From: Asticcacaulis biprosthecium C19
GTDB taxonomy: Bacteria; Pseudomonadota; Alphaproteobacteria; Caulobacterales; Caulobacteraceae
Direction of reading: 5' to 3'
NCBI RefSeq assembly: GCF_000204015.1
Contig: NZ_GL883077.1
Coordinates: forward strand, 1,496,789-1,560,788
DNA length: 64,000 nt
Part shown: positions 9,512 through 18,499 of the stretch, piece after piece
How the letters are laid out: the number at the start of each line of letters is the position of its first letter
Position numbering within the stretch: position 1 is the first letter of the stretch
The notes under the pieces: model-generated
What the model was told of the DNA's origin: nothing
Database searches by the model: none
Seen by the model: only the letters and a program-made list of their open reading frames with translations
Translations under genes and position numbers: made by a program

Positions 9512-9850
9512 TTATTTACCGTCTCCGGGCTTTTCGGAGAAATATTTTTCGTACTTGCCGGTTTCGCGTTCATACTCTTCACGGTCGGCGGGCGGTGTAC
9601 CCTTTTCCGAGATGTTCGGCCAGACTGCGGCATATTTCGTGTTGATTTCCAACCACTTGGTGCCTTCATCCTCGGTGTCGGGCTTGATCGCGTCGACGGG
9701 GCATTCCGGCTCGCAGACGCCGCAGTCAATGCACTCATCCGGATTGATAACCAGGAAGTTTTCGCCCTCGTAGAAGCAGTCGACCGGGCACACCTCGACG
9801 CAGTCCATGAACTTGCACTTCACGCAGGGGTCGGTGACGATGTAGGTCAT
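9512..9850 (-). CDS. fdxA: 7Fe ferredoxin FdxA
   Basis: A 112-residue electron carrier starting [29 protein letters not shown]. It has one 3Fe-4S site and one 4Fe-4S site, the latter from [12 protein letters not shown], followed by the conserved alpha/gamma-proteobacterial tail with WPNISEKG. It acts in the cytoplasm as a low-potential electron donor; its physiological partner is usually unknown. The ATG at 9850 gives the exact family start. It lies 87 bp downstream of the S4 gene on the same strand. Confidence 0.95.
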   Translation of the reverse strand: MTYIVTDPCVKCKFMDCVEVCPVDCFYEGENFLVINPDECIDCGVCEPECPVDAIKPDTEDEGTKWLEINTKYAAVWPNISEKGTPPADREEYERETGKYEKYFSEKPGDGK

Positions 9851-9937
9851 AACGGGTAAGCCTTTTTGAACAGGTGCGTCATGCAAACTTAAGGTCCTAA
9901 TGTCAACCCTATCCCGCTGACGGGAAAGCCATTTGTT

Positions 9938-10225
9938 CTAAACGGAAGCGTTAGCGCGATAGAGTGTCCGGGCTTCTGCTGCCGGGCCGCGCCGTTCACC
10001 GGTATCGAGGATTTCGATGTCGATAAGGCGCGCGCCTAGGGCGAAGATCAGCCGGTCGCCGGGTTTGATGGCCTGCGACGATTTGTCCACCCTGTTAACA
10101 AGGCCGAAGCGTTCCAGGCGGACATGGCCTGAGTCGCACATTTGAGCCGACAAGGCGCGCGTCTTGAAGAAGCGGGCGCGCCATAACCAGACGTCAAGAC
10201 GGACGGATTGTGCGGGTTCGGACAT
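9938..10225 (-). CDS. S4-domain RNA-binding protein (Hsp15/HslR-like)
   Basis: A 95-residue protein consisting mainly of an S4 RNA-binding fold: RLDVWLWRARFFKTRALSAQMC, then VNRVDKSSQAIKPGDRLIF. Hsp15-like proteins bind free 50S subunits carrying stalled nascent chains. In many alphaproteobacteria this gene follows a DEAD-like helicase gene and precedes fdxA and carD. Here fdxA and carD follow, but the upstream neighbour is a repeat element and infC, so the helicase is not adjacent. Confidence 0.88.
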   Translation of the reverse strand: MSEPAQSVRLDVWLWRARFFKTRALSAQMCDSGHVRLERFGLVNRVDKSSQAIKPGDRLIFALGARLIDIEILDTGERRGPAAEARTLYRANASV

Positions 10226-10289
10226 GGGCCCGATATGGTTGGCGGTGGCGGAGTTGTAAAGCTGTCGGTGGTCTGTTCAGAAGCTTTTA

Positions 10290-10480
10290 AAGGGGAACCA
10301 CGGAAAGCACGGAAACGCCGCTGCGCGGCGGCACGGAAATACTCGGATTTCCGGTCGTTCACTCTCCCGCGCGAAGCGACTTCTTATTGAGACCCGCAGT
10401 AAGGCGCTTCGCGCGGCTCAACGCGAATTTCCGTGTCGACGGCCGAAGGCCGGCGTTTCACCGCCTTCCGTGTTAAATCT
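10290..10480. repeat. Second type of intergenic repeat with terminal inverted arms
   Basis: The left end reads ACCACGGAAAGCACGGAAA, then a GC hairpin (CGCCGCTGCGCGGCG) and CACGGAAAT. The right end is the imperfect inverse: ATTTCCGTG, then a GGCCGAAGGCC hairpin, a GTTTCACCGCC block and TTCCGTGTT. The interior has no ORF. It looks like an independent MITE-like or BIME-like unit placed between infC and the S4 gene. Nothing else is seen in 10226-10495. Confidence 0.55.
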
Positions 10481-10495
10481 TACTTCCTTTACGAA

Positions 10496-10522
10496 AAAGC
10501 CCCGCCGAAGCGGGGCTGATCG
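10496..10522 (-). terminator. Rho-independent terminator after infC
   Basis: On the minus strand AGCCCCGCTTCGGCGGGGCT followed by TTTTTC is a tight tetraloop hairpin with a U-tract, 20 bp after the infC stop. Confidence 0.85.
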
Positions 10523-10540
10523 GGATCGATCTTCAGGCGC

Positions 10541-11074
10541 CTATTTGGGTGCCAAAATCATGATCATCTGCTTGCCTTCCATCCGAGGCTCGTATTCGAC
10601 CTTGGTGGTGGGCTCGAAGTCAGCCTTGACCTTGTTGAGCAGTTTCATGCCCAGTTCCGGGTGCGCCATTTCACGGCCACGGAAACGCAAAGTCACCTTG
10701 ACCTTGTCGCCTTCCTCGAAGAAGCGGGTCATGGCCTTGGCCTTGACCTCGTAATCGTGGATGTCGATGTTCGGGCGAAGCTTGATTTCCTTGATTTCGA
10801 CGACCTTCTGCTTCTTGCGAGCTTCGGCCTTTTTCTTCTGCTCTTGGAAGCGGAACTTACCGTAGTCGAGAATCTTGCAGACGGGAGGATCAGCGGTGGG
10901 AGAGACCTCGACGAGGTCCAGACCTGCTTCTTCTGCGGCTTCGAGCGCGGAAGAAGTGGGCATGATGCCTTGCTTCTCACCGTTCTGGTCAATCAACAAT
11001 ACGCGCGGGACCTTGATGTCCTGATTGATGCGGGGGCCGTCTTTGGGAGGCGGGGCTTGGATCGGGCGACGAAT
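10541..11074 (-). CDS. infC: Translation initiation factor IF-3 (apparent ATT start)
   Basis: IF-3 binds the 30S subunit and polices start-codon choice. The conserved body runs from [25 protein letters not shown] to [11 protein letters not shown], with the C-domain block ALVTLRFRG-like [19 protein letters not shown]. No ATG, GTG or TTG gives the known N-terminus. The codon ATT at 11074 sits eight bases after GGAG and yields (M)[18 protein letters not shown], the expected start. Rare AUU starts on infC are a known self-regulation device. The product would be 177 residues. The start is inferred from alignment to the family and the Shine-Dalgarno. Confidence 0.93.
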   Translation of the reverse strand: MRRPIQAPPPKDGPRINQDIKVPRVLLIDQNGEKQGIMPTSSALEAAEEAGLDLVEVSPTADPPVCKILDYGKFRFQEQKKKAEARKKQKVVEIKEIKLRPNIDIHDYEVKAKAMTRFFEEGDKVKVTLRFRGREMAHPELGMKLLNKVKADFEPTTKVEYEPRMEGKQMIMILAPK

Positions 11075-11290
11075 AGGTCGTTCTCCTACGATAGTTAATG
11101 GTAACGGGTGAGGCTCTGAAAGAGTCGCGCGGGATTATGCCGAAAGGCAGGCCCGACCGCAATTCCTAATATGCCGAAACGGTTAAATTTTCAGGAATTG
11201 CTCCAGGGCACGATGATCTCGCATCATCCCGCCTTGGCAAGGCCAACTGGCCGACCGAGCTTGCGCGAGGAGCCATGCGGCGTTTGAGCT

Positions 11291-11339
11291 GAAAAAATGC
11301 GAATATCAAGCGTCATTCTTCATGACGGTTGATATTCGC
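11291..11339 (-). terminator. Hairpin terminator overlapping the glycosyltransferase stop
   Basis: GCGAATATCAA at 11299-11309 pairs perfectly with TTGATATTCGC at 11329-11339, and an inner CGTCAT/ATGACG pair extends the stem. On the minus strand a run of six T follows. The stop codon at 11313-11315 lies inside the hairpin, so the last eight or so codons are part of the terminator. Confidence 0.75.
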
Positions 11340-12524
11340 TCGGCTGTTGTATTTGCGCGAAGTTAATATAAGCAGCGCCCGATAGACATCAAGGGTGCGT
11401 TCGCACATCACATCCAGGCTGAAGTGTGCCTTGACATGGGTGCGGCCGGCCACGCCCATGTCAAAACGTTGCTCATCCGACAATGCCATGGCGGTCTTCA
11501 TCGCCTCGGCCCAGGCGTTCGCGTCGCCCGGTTTTACCAGCCAGCCCGTTACCCCGTCGGCCACGGTTTCGACCGTGGCGCCATGAGCGGCGGCCAAAGG
11601 CGGGCGCTGCATGGCCTGGGGCTCAACGGCTGTGCGGCCGAAAGCTTCGGGGTCCAGCGATGGTGCCAAGGCGAAGTGGCACATACTGTAGGCGCTGGGC
11701 ATATCGCTGACGTGGCCGACCAGCTTGACCTGGTCCTGAAGGCTATGGGTATCGATCAGCTTTTCGAGTTCGGCGCGGTACTCGGTGCGGCCTTGGTCGT
11801 CGCCGGCGATCAGGATGAGGAAGTCGGTTGTGCCCTGTTGTTTCAGCAGGTTGGCCGCTTCGATGATCAAAACCTGGCCCTTCCAACGCGTCAGGCGTGC
11901 CGCCAGCAGAAAGCGGTTGCGCGTGTCGTTATCGCCGGTGCCCCAGGCCTCGTCCAGCTTCATGATCTTTCGGACGTCGAAGCCTTCCGGATCAAAGCGC
12001 AGCAGATCCACGCCGCGCGGGATGCTGATCACGCGTTCGGGCAGGGCATGGCTGTAGGTCTTCAGGATGTGGTCGCGGGTATAGTCCGAATTGGCGATCG
12101 TCATGTCGGCGCGCGTCATCTGGCTATTGTACCAGCGCTTCAGGCCCGATCTAGCGTTGTAGATGCCATGGTAGGTGGCGACGCTGCGGATCTTTTCGGC
12201 GCGGGCGGCGCCGATGGCGGCCATGGCCGGTGCGCGCGACCGGACATGGACGATGTCGACCTTTTCGCGCCGGATCAGGTTACGCAGAGCCGAATAGTTC
12301 TTGAGTTGTGTGAACGGGTTCTTGCTGTGGACCGGCATCAGCACGACGGTGGCACCAGCCTTTCGCAGGCTATCGACCAGCCGCCCGCCCTTGGTGGCGA
12401 CGATCGAGCGGCCGCCGGCCTTCAGGATGGCGGCGCTGACGTCGAGTACGGTCTGTTCGACGCCGCCGGTATCCAGTTCGGGGACGACCTGCAAGACGCA
12501 GCCAGTGAAGGAGGAGGTGGTCAT
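11313..12524 (-). CDS. GT4-family glycosyltransferase
   Basis: A 403-residue GT-B enzyme. The N-terminal acceptor domain shows VVPELDTGGVEQTVLDV and DIVHVRSRAPA; the C-terminal nucleotide-sugar domain shows RLTRWKGQVLIIEA and the E(x7)E region PSLDPEAFGRTAVEPQAM, where a retaining GT4 enzyme holds the donor. Such proteins build lipopolysaccharide or capsule from the cytoplasmic face of the membrane. Sugar donor and acceptor are not readable. It stands alone, with no other polysaccharide genes nearby, and is divergent from the alpha/beta hydrolase 41 bp away. Confidence 0.9.
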   Translation of the reverse strand: MTTSSFTGCVLQVVPELDTGGVEQTVLDVSAAILKAGGRSIVATKGGRLVDSLRKAGATVVLMPVHSKNPFTQLKNYSALRNLIRREKVDIVHVRSRAPAMAAIGAARAEKIRSVATYHGIYNARSGLKRWYNSQMTRADMTIANSDYTRDHILKTYSHALPERVISIPRGVDLLRFDPEGFDVRKIMKLDEAWGTGDNDTRNRFLLAARLTRWKGQVLIIEAANLLKQQGTTDFLILIAGDDQGRTEYRAELEKLIDTHSLQDQVKLVGHVSDMPSAYSMCHFALAPSLDPEAFGRTAVEPQAMQRPPLAAAHGATVETVADGVTGWLVKPGDANAWAEAMKTAMALSDEQRFDMGVAGRTHVKAHFSLDVMCERTLDVYRALLILTSRKYNSRANINRHEE

Positions 12525-12565
12525 AATGCCTTGTGTGCCGTCTCCGGGCGTTTTAAGTCAAGACC

Positions 12566-13327
12566 ATGTTGACTCCTTCCTTTTTTGATACGCCCTCTTT
12601 TCTTGAGTCGTCTGGGGGCGACCGCATCGCCTATCGTCATCTGCGCGGTGACGGCCCGACCATCCTGTGGCTGGGCGGCTTCCTGTCCGACATGAACGGA
12701 AACAAGATTGCCGCAATCAGTACCGTGGCGGCGGCGCGCGGCTGGGATTTTCTTTGTTTCGACTATTTTGCCCACGGTGAGACCGGTGGCGCCTTCGAAG
12801 AGGCCCGGGTCGGTAGGTGGCGTGACAATGTCCTGGCCGTGGCGGATAGCCTGACGCAAGGGCCGGTGGTGGCGGTGGGCTCCAGCATGGGCGGGCATAT
12901 GCTGTCGTTGCTGATCCGTGAACGCCCTGGCAAGGTGCAGGCGGCGGGTTTCCTCGCACCGGCCGCGGATTTCGCCACTAAGTTGATGCTTCCCTCCCTG
13001 TCACCGGAGGACAGACAGCAGTTGGAAGCCACAGGCGTCCATATGATGCCGGGTTATGATCGGCCGGTGCCGTTGAGCCAGGCGTTTTTTGATGAGGCCG
13101 CAGGGCATGAGGTGCTGAATGCGCCGATCGCTTTCGATGGCCCTGTGCGTGTTCTGCACGGCATGAAAGATGCTCTGGTGCCGTGGCAGCATGGCGTGCG
13201 GTTGGCTGAGGCCTTCTCGACATCAGACGCGCAGATCCGGCTGGTCAAGGATGGCGATCACCGGTTGTCGCGTGAGCAGGACCTGGCCTTGTTGGTGCAG
13301 ATGGTTGGCGAATTGCGGGCAGATTGA
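12566..13327 (+). CDS. Alpha/beta hydrolase (ABHD10-like serine hydrolase)
   Basis: A cytosolic 253-residue hydrolase. The nucleophile elbow GSSMGG places Ser107. The acid is probably the Asp in HGMKDALVPW and the catalytic His the one in DGDHRLSR near the end. The DYFAHGETGGAFEEARVGRW block resembles the ABHD10 and short acyl-thioesterase subgroup. Substrate unknown. It is divergent from the glycosyltransferase and followed by the toxin-antitoxin pair. Confidence 0.88.
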   Translation: MLTPSFFDTPSFLESSGGDRIAYRHLRGDGPTILWLGGFLSDMNGNKIAAISTVAAARGWDFLCFDYFAHGETGGAFEEARVGRWRDNVLAVADSLTQGPVVAVGSSMGGHMLSLLIRERPGKVQAAGFLAPAADFATKLMLPSLSPEDRQQLEATGVHMMPGYDRPVPLSQAFFDEAAGHEVLNAPIAFDGPVRVLHGMKDALVPWQHGVRLAEAFSTSDAQIRLVKDGDHRLSREQDLALLVQMVGELRAD

Positions 13328-13380
13328 CATTTTAGAGTAAATTTGTCATGTTGCATCAGAATTGACGATTTGGTGCTGAC

Positions 13381-13683
13381 ATGTCCAAGGCATATTCTTT
13401 TGGGCCGGGTTTTGATGAGACCCCCTTTACGCCATCAAGCCATTTTCCTGTGCAGATAGGTCCTGATGGCCGGATTCTGATCCCTGTCGAAATACGGCGC
13501 GCCATGATGATCGGCGAAGATCGCCGGCTGACCGGAGAACTGGTCGATGGCGAACTGAGGCTGATCTCACCGGCCATGGCCTTGAAAAAGTTGCAGGATA
13601 TGATCCAGGCCGTCGATACCGGCACGGGCTCGATCGTCGATGAACTGATCGCCGATCGGCGCGCCGAGGCCGCGCGGGAATGA
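13381..13683 (+). CDS. AbrB/MazE-type antitoxin
   Basis: A 100-residue protein with a SpoVT-AbrB DNA-binding fold at about residues 22-65 (VQIGPDGRILIPVEIRRAMMIG). Its C-terminal helix (ALKKLQDMIQAVDTGTGSIVDELIADRR) should wrap the partner toxin. It overlaps the PIN-domain gene by ATGA, the usual antitoxin-first layout. The pair is expected to repress its own promoter, in the 53-bp AT-rich gap at 13328-13380. Confidence 0.85.
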   Translation: MSKAYSFGPGFDETPFTPSSHFPVQIGPDGRILIPVEIRRAMMIGEDRRLTGELVDGELRLISPAMALKKLQDMIQAVDTGTGSIVDELIADRRAEAARE

Positions 13684-14060
13684 CGGCAGTCTTGGATTCG
13701 TCCGCGGTCCTGGCGATGCTATGGCGGGAGAAGGGCTGCGACATTGTCGAGACCTATCTCCCGGAAGCCCTGATCAGCAGTATCAACCTGGCTGAAGTCT
13801 ATACCAAATGCACCGAGCGCGGCATTGATCCCGACGCCGTCGCTGCGGTCGTGGCGAAGCTGCCCGTGACGGTCGTCGATTTCAGCGCGCCCCAGGCCTT
13901 GCTGGCCGGCAAGCTGCGCCCGCAAACGAAGGCTCTGGGGTTGTCGCTGGGCGACCGTGCCTGTCTGGCCGTGGCGATGATGGAACGGGCGACGGTGGTG
14001 ACGGCCGATAAGCCATGGGCCAATGTCGGCCTGAATCTGAAAATCGTCGTCATCCGCTAA
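13680..14060 (+). CDS. VapC-like PIN-domain ribonuclease toxin
   Basis: A 126-residue PIN-fold nuclease. The acidic metal-binding residues are visible: Asp6 (VLDSSAVLAML), Glu in INLAEVY, Asp in LGDRACLA and Asp in VVTADKPW. VapC toxins cut tRNA or rRNA when freed from the antitoxin. The start overlaps the antitoxin stop (ATGA), so translation is probably coupled. The gene ends tail-to-tail with the epimerase-like gene, overlapping by 4 bp. Confidence 0.88.
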   Translation: MTAVLDSSAVLAMLWREKGCDIVETYLPEALISSINLAEVYTKCTERGIDPDAVAAVVAKLPVTVVDFSAPQALLAGKLRPQTKALGLSLGDRACLAVAMMERATVVTADKPWANVGLNLKIVVIR

Positions 14061-14866
14061 GCCAGCGCCCTCAGGCCTTCGCGGTAGGTCGGATAGCGCG
14101 GGAACCAACCCAGTTCAGCCTTGGCGCGGGCGTTCGACACGCGTTTGTTGTCACGGTAAAACCGCTGCATAGCCGGATATCGCGGATCGTCCCACGCGGT
14201 CGGGTCGGGCAGGGGCAGGCCGGTCAGTTGCGCGGCATACGCCAGCACCTGGTCCGCCGGGGCTGGTTCATCGTCGCACAGGTTATAGGCGCCACCAGGG
14301 CGCGGGCGGTTAAGGCTGGCCACCAGGGCACTCGCGCAGTCGTCGTGGTGAAGGCGGGAAAAAACGTGCCCTGGCTTGTGGATGCGCCGGGCGGTGCCGT
14401 CCCTCAGTCGCTCGACGACATTGCGGCCGGGACCGTAAAGGCCGGGCAGGCGGAAGACCTGGGCGCCAGCCGACAACCACTGGCTCTCGGCGAGTACGCG
14501 GCGCCGGCCTTCGGCGGAGGTCGGGCAAAGTTCGCTATCTTCCCACACCCAGCCGCCGTCACGGTCGCCGTAGACGCCGGTGGTCGAGAGGTAGCCGATC
14601 CATTGGCCGCTGCGCACAGGTTGCAGGGCGGCGAAGGCGGGACAGCCGTCGTCGCCGGGCGCCGGCGTAATCAGGACGGCGTCGGCGGCTTCGAAGGCCG
14701 AGCGGCTGTCGGCGGGATCGATGGCGATTACACCCTGGCTCTGGAGCCTGGCGCGCTTTTCTGGATCACGGGCGGTGGCGGTAATCCGGGCACCCGGCAC
14801 GGCAAAGGTAAGGGCTTTGGCAAAGGCCTCACCGATGAAGCCATAACCGAAGACGAGCAGATTCAC
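14057..14866 (-). CDS. NAD(P)-binding SDR/epimerase-like protein
   Basis: A 269-residue Rossmann-fold protein of the extended or atypical SDR group (YeeZ-like). The nucleotide-binding loop reads VFGYGFIGEAFAKAL. A STTGVYGDRDGGWVWE block follows, then RLPGLYGPGRNVVERL and HDDCASALVASL. The usual YxxxK catalytic pair is not obvious, as in other atypical members, so the reaction is uncertain. It overlaps the small upstream gene by ATGA and is probably co-transcribed with it. Confidence 0.82.
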   Translation of the reverse strand: MNLLVFGYGFIGEAFAKALTFAVPGARITATARDPEKRARLQSQGVIAIDPADSRSAFEAADAVLITPAPGDDGCPAFAALQPVRSGQWIGYLSTTGVYGDRDGGWVWEDSELCPTSAEGRRRVLAESQWLSAGAQVFRLPGLYGPGRNVVERLRDGTARRIHKPGHVFSRLHHDDCASALVASLNRPRPGGAYNLCDDEPAPADQVLAYAAQLTGLPLPDPTAWDDPRYPAMQRFYRDNKRVSNARAKAELGWFPRYPTYREGLRALA

Positions 14867-15147
14867 TCGACGCCGGCGCTGTCGGTGACTTCGGCGACGA
14901 CGGAGGATACGGTCGCGCTCTCGGTGGCCTGTTCGGCGCGTCGCGCGGCCTTGTCCGCCGCCTCACGCTTCAGGCGGGCGTCGCGTTCCTTGACCATGCG
15001 GTAGTAGTCGGGAAGTTGCTCGGCGTGGCCGAACGGTGGCGGCGAGCGCGTGCCCAGGCCCTGCGGCCACGACATGGCAAACGCGATCATGGCGATCGCG
15101 ATGACGGCAGCCAGGGGGTAGAAAATCTTGTCATCCAGCAACTTCAT
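14863..15147 (-). CDS. Small single-pass membrane protein
   Basis: A 94-residue protein with one hydrophobic segment at about residues 8-25 (YPLAAVIAIAMIAFAMSW) and a charged helical tail rich in Lys, Arg and Ala. The ATG at 15147 is preferred because it puts the membrane segment near the N-terminus; an open frame reaches 15222. The family is not recognised, although proteins of this shape often sit beside the SDR gene. Stop and start overlap as ATGA. Confidence 0.65.
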   Translation of the reverse strand: MKLLDDKIFYPLAAVIAIAMIAFAMSWPQGLGTRSPPPFGHAEQLPDYYRMVKERDARLKREAADKAARRAEQATESATVSSVVAEVTDSAGVE

Positions 15148-15201
15148 GCCGGTTTTATAGTCAGATTGTGCGGCGCACGCCAGCGATTTTAGACCTGCGC
15201 A

Positions 15202-15229
15202 CTTGTGTGACGTGAATGCCACACCATAT
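15202..15229 (+). promoter_or_regulatory. Possible heat-shock promoter of clpB
   Basis: CTTGTG at 15202-15207 and CCATAT at 15224-15229, separated by 16 bp, resemble an alphaproteobacterial sigma-32 promoter. They lie 68 bp before the clpB start. This is a visual match only. Confidence 0.35.
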
Positions 15230-15296
15230 CCCGTGACGTGGCGGTTGCTTGTTTGAAAAGGGCCGCTCCAATCATCCGCCGACAGGGGAGCCCCTT

Positions 15297-17876
15297 ATGA
15301 ATATCGAGAAATATTCCGAAAAAACCCAAAAGCTTATCCAAAGCGCCCAGAGCCTGGCCCAGGCCAGCAGCCACCAGTATTTTACCCCGGTCCATGTGCT
15401 GAAGGCCCTGACCGAAGACAAGGACGGGCTCAGTTCGCGTCTGGTCGCCCTGGCCGGCGGCAATGCCGACGCCTTTGCCGGCGCCGTCGATGCGGCGTTT
15501 AACAAGATCCCGTCGGTCAGCGGCGGCAATACCCAGCTCTATATGAACAACGACACCGCCAAGCTGTTCAATGAGGCGGAAACCGAGGCGCAAAAGGCGG
15601 GGGACAGTTTTGTCACGGCTGACCGCCTGCTGGTCGCCGCGCTGAACACCGGCGACGGCGCCGCGGTGCTCAAGGCGGCCAATCTTAATCTGAAGACGCT
15701 CAAGGAAGCGCAGACGGCGTTCCGTAAGGGCAAGACCGCCGATACGGCGTCGGCTGAGAACGGCTTCGATGCTCTGAAGAAATACGCCCGCGACCTGACC
15801 GAAGCCGCCGAAAGCGGCAAGATCGACCCGGTGATCGGCCGCGACGAGGAAATTCGCCGCACCATTCAGGTGCTGGCCCGCCGTACCAAGAACAATCCGG
15901 TGCTCATCGGCGAACCCGGCGTCGGCAAGACCGCCATCGTCGAGGGGCTGGCCCAGCGTATCGTCAACGGCGACGTGCCGGAATCGCTGAAGAACAAAAA
16001 ACTCTTCTCGCTCGATATGGGCGCCCTGATCGCGGGCGCCAAGTATCGCGGCGAATTCGAAGAGCGACTGAAGGCCGTTCTGAATGAGGTGACCGCGGCC
16101 GAGGGCGAAATCGTCCTGTTCATCGACGAGATGCACACCCTGGTCGGTGCCGGCAAGGCGGACGGCGCCATGGATGCGTCCAACCTGTTAAAGCCGGCTC
16201 TGGCGCGCGGTGAGTTGCACTGCGTCGGCGCCACGACCCTGGACGAGTATCGCAAGCACGTCGAGAAGGACGCGGCCCTGGCGCGGCGTTTCCAGCCGGT
16301 GTTTGTCTCCGAGCCGACGGTCGAGGACACCATCTCGATCCTGCGCGGCCTGAAGGAAAAGTACGAGGTTCACCATGGCGTGCGGATTTCCGACTCGGCG
16401 ATCGTGTCGGCGGCGACCCTGTCGAACCGCTACATTGCCGACCGCTTCCTGCCGGACAAGGCGATCGACCTGATCGACGAAGCCGCGTCGCGCGTGCGTA
16501 TGGCGGTCGACTCCAAGCCGGAAGAGCTGGATGAGTTGGATCGGCGTGTCGTGCAGTTGAAGATCGAGCGTGAAGCGCTGAACAAGGAGACCGATGCGGC
16601 GTCGCGGACGCGGCTCGACAAGCTGACCGACGAACTGGAGGACCTGGAAGTCAAGTCGATGGACCTGACGACCAAATGGAAGGCCGAAAAAGACAAGGTC
16701 GGTTCGGCGGCGCGGGCGCGTGAAGCGCTGGACCGGGCGCGGATAGAGCTCGCCAATGCCCAGCGCGGCGGCGACCTGCAGAAGGCGTCGGAGATCCTGT
16801 ATGGCCGCATCCCGGCTTTGGAAAAGGAACTGGCCAAGGCCGAGGTCGCGTCGCAGGAAACGCCGCTGACACCAGAAGTGGTCGATGCCTCACAGATCGC
16901 CCAGGTGGTGTCGCGCTGGACCGGGATTCCGGTCGACAAGATGCTGGAAGGCGAGCGCGACAAGCTGCTGCGTATGGAGGACCAATTACGCAAGCGCGTC
17001 GTCGGTCAGGATGAAGCTCTGGCGGCGGTGTCGGATGCGGTCCGTCGGGCGCGGGCAGGGTTGAAGGATCCCAACCGGCCGATCGGTTCGTTCCTGTTCC
17101 TGGGGCCGACGGGCGTCGGCAAGACCGAGCTCAACAAGGCCCTGGCGGAATTTCTGTTCGACGACGAGACGGCGATTACGCGCTTGGACATGTCGGAATA
17201 TATGGAGAAGCACTCCGTGTCGCGGATGATCGGCGCGCCTCCGGGTTATGTCGGTTATGATGAGGGCGGGGCCCTGACCGAAGCTGTGCGGCGTCGGCCG
17301 TATCAGGTGGTCTTGTTCGACGAAGTCGAAAAAGCGCACCCGGATGTGTTCAATGTGCTGTTGCAGGTTCTGGATGACGGGCGTCTGACCGATGGTCAGG
17401 GACGGGTTGTCGATTTCCGCAACACGCTGATCGTGATGACCTCAAACCTGGGCTCGGACGTGCTCGTCAATATGGATGAGGCCACATCGATCGAGACGGT
17501 GCGGCCTCTGGTAATGGAAGCGGTCCGGCGGCATTTCCGGCCGGAGTTCCTCAACCGGGTCGATGAAATGATCCTGTTCCATCGTCTGGACAAGGTCCAC
17601 ATGCACGACATCGTGCGGATCCAGCTCAAGGGCCTGGAGAAGCTGATGGCCGACCGTGAAATGACCTTGAGCATCGACGATGCGGCGCTGAACTACCTGG
17701 CCGACAAGGGCTTTGACCCGGCCTACGGGGCGCGGCCGCTGAAGCGGGTGATCCAGAAGACCCTGGTCGATGGGATTGCGCGCAAGATCCTGGCCGGGGA
17801 GTTCGGCGATGGCGACGTGATCCAGGTCGGGTTTGACGGGGAGGCGCTGCAGATCGGGCGGCCGACTGTGAACTAG
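15297..17876 (+). CDS. clpB: ATP-dependent disaggregase ClpB
   Basis: A hexameric AAA+ chaperone that, with DnaK, pulls proteins out of heat-induced aggregates. The 859 residues show the N-domain ([18 protein letters not shown]), a first ATPase with GEPGVGKTA, the coiled-coil middle domain at about 400-520, and a second ATPase with GPTGVGKTE and the pore loop GYVGYDEGG. There is no IGF/IGL loop for ClpP, as expected for ClpB. ATG at 15297 follows ACAGGGGA. Length is normal for the family. Confidence 0.97.
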   Translation: MNIEKYSEKTQKLIQSAQSLAQASSHQYFTPVHVLKALTEDKDGLSSRLVALAGGNADAFAGAVDAAFNKIPSVSGGNTQLYMNNDTAKLFNEAETEAQKAGDSFVTADRLLVAALNTGDGAAVLKAANLNLKTLKEAQTAFRKGKTADTASAENGFDALKKYARDLTEAAESGKIDPVIGRDEEIRRTIQVLARRTKNNPVLIGEPGVGKTAIVEGLAQRIVNGDVPESLKNKKLFSLDMGALIAGAKYRGEFEERLKAVLNEVTAAEGEIVLFIDEMHTLVGAGKADGAMDASNLLKPALARGELHCVGATTLDEYRKHVEKDAALARRFQPVFVSEPTVEDTISILRGLKEKYEVHHGVRISDSAIVSAATLSNRYIADRFLPDKAIDLIDEAASRVRMAVDSKPEELDELDRRVVQLKIEREALNKETDAASRTRLDKLTDELEDLEVKSMDLTTKWKAEKDKVGSAARAREALDRARIELANAQRGGDLQKASEILYGRIPALEKELAKAEVASQETPLTPEVVDASQIAQVVSRWTGIPVDKMLEGERDKLLRMEDQLRKRVVGQDEALAAVSDAVRRARAGLKDPNRPIGSFLFLGPTGVGKTELNKALAEFLFDDETAITRLDMSEYMEKHSVSRMIGAPPGYVGYDEGGALTEAVRRRPYQVVLFDEVEKAHPDVFNVLLQVLDDGRLTDGQGRVVDFRNTLIVMTSNLGSDVLVNMDEATSIETVRPLVMEAVRRHFRPEFLNRVDEMILFHRLDKVHMHDIVRIQLKGLEKLMADREMTLSIDDAALNYLADKGFDPAYGARPLKRVIQKTLVDGIARKILAGEFGDGDVIQVGFDGEALQIGRPTVN

Positions 17877-17885
17877 TAACGGGGC

Positions 17886-17999
17886 GTGGGGCCCGTGGCC
17901 CCACATTCTTTCCTATTCCTTCCCTAAGCCCTCGCCCCAAGGGGCGGGGCGCAGGGAAGGAAATAAGGAAGACTGGGGCCTCAGGCCCCAGACCCCGTT
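17886..17999. terminator. Cluster of GC-rich hairpins between clpB and the DinB-like gene
   Basis: Three stems occur in a row: GTGGGGCC-CGT-GGCCCCAC, then CCTTCCCTAAGCC with its imperfect inverse CGCAGGGAAGG around a CGCCCC/GGGGCG core, and finally TGGGGCC-TCA-GGCCCCA. Between convergent genes this probably ends transcription from both sides, although U-tracts are weak. Confidence 0.5.
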
Positions 18000-18001
18000 T
18001 A

Positions 18002-18499
18002 TCAGCTCACAGTGCGGCTCGCGATCTTCCCGGCCAACCACTGCAACCCGGCCAGATGCTGCTGGTCGTGACTGCACAGATAATGGACCAGGCCGCGCAG
18101 GGTCGTGACCCCATAGTCTTCAAAGTCGCAAGTCCGCCGCCATTGTTCGGCCGAGACCGTGGCTAATAACACCAACGTCTCTTCCCGTGCCTGTCGGATG
18201 TCCGCGAGCACTTCGGGCGCGAACGACTCAGAATAACTCCGCAAAACTTTCAGCCGGTCGCCATCGACGCCGGGCAGGAAGGGATGATCCTCTTTCAGTG
18301 TCCGCACAAGACGGACATGATACCCTTCGATCTCGATGTCGCGGATATGGCAAAGCTGTTCCAGCGCCGAATAGGGCTCACTCGGACAACCGACCCAGGA
18401 CGCTGGCGCCCACAGCTCGAAACCGTCAGGAATGGCGCCATAATGCGCCTCCAACTGGTCCGGAAACCGGGCCAGAGCTTCGAGTGTGGCACTGTCCAT
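18002..18499 (-). CDS. DinB-superfamily protein
   Basis: A 165-residue four-helix-bundle protein. The metal-binding histidines fit the DinB pattern: one in LEQLCHIRDIEI and two in the C-terminal HYLCSHDQQHL. Many members are thiol-dependent transferases or have no known role. The start codon overlaps the dapD stop (TGATG), so it is co-translated with dapD, although no link to lysine synthesis is evident. Confidence 0.82.
   Translation of the reverse strand: MDSATLEALARFPDQLEAHYGAIPDGFELWAPASWVGCPSEPYSALEQLCHIRDIEIEGYHVRLVRTLKEDHPFLPGVDGDRLKVLRSYSESFAPEVLADIRQAREETLVLLATVSAEQWRRTCDFEDYGVTTLRGLVHYLCSHDQQHLAGLQWLAGKIASRTVS

Noticed and set aside
11424-12572. 382-codon forward ORF opposite the glycosyltransferase
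   Set aside because: Shadow of a well-supported GT4 gene.
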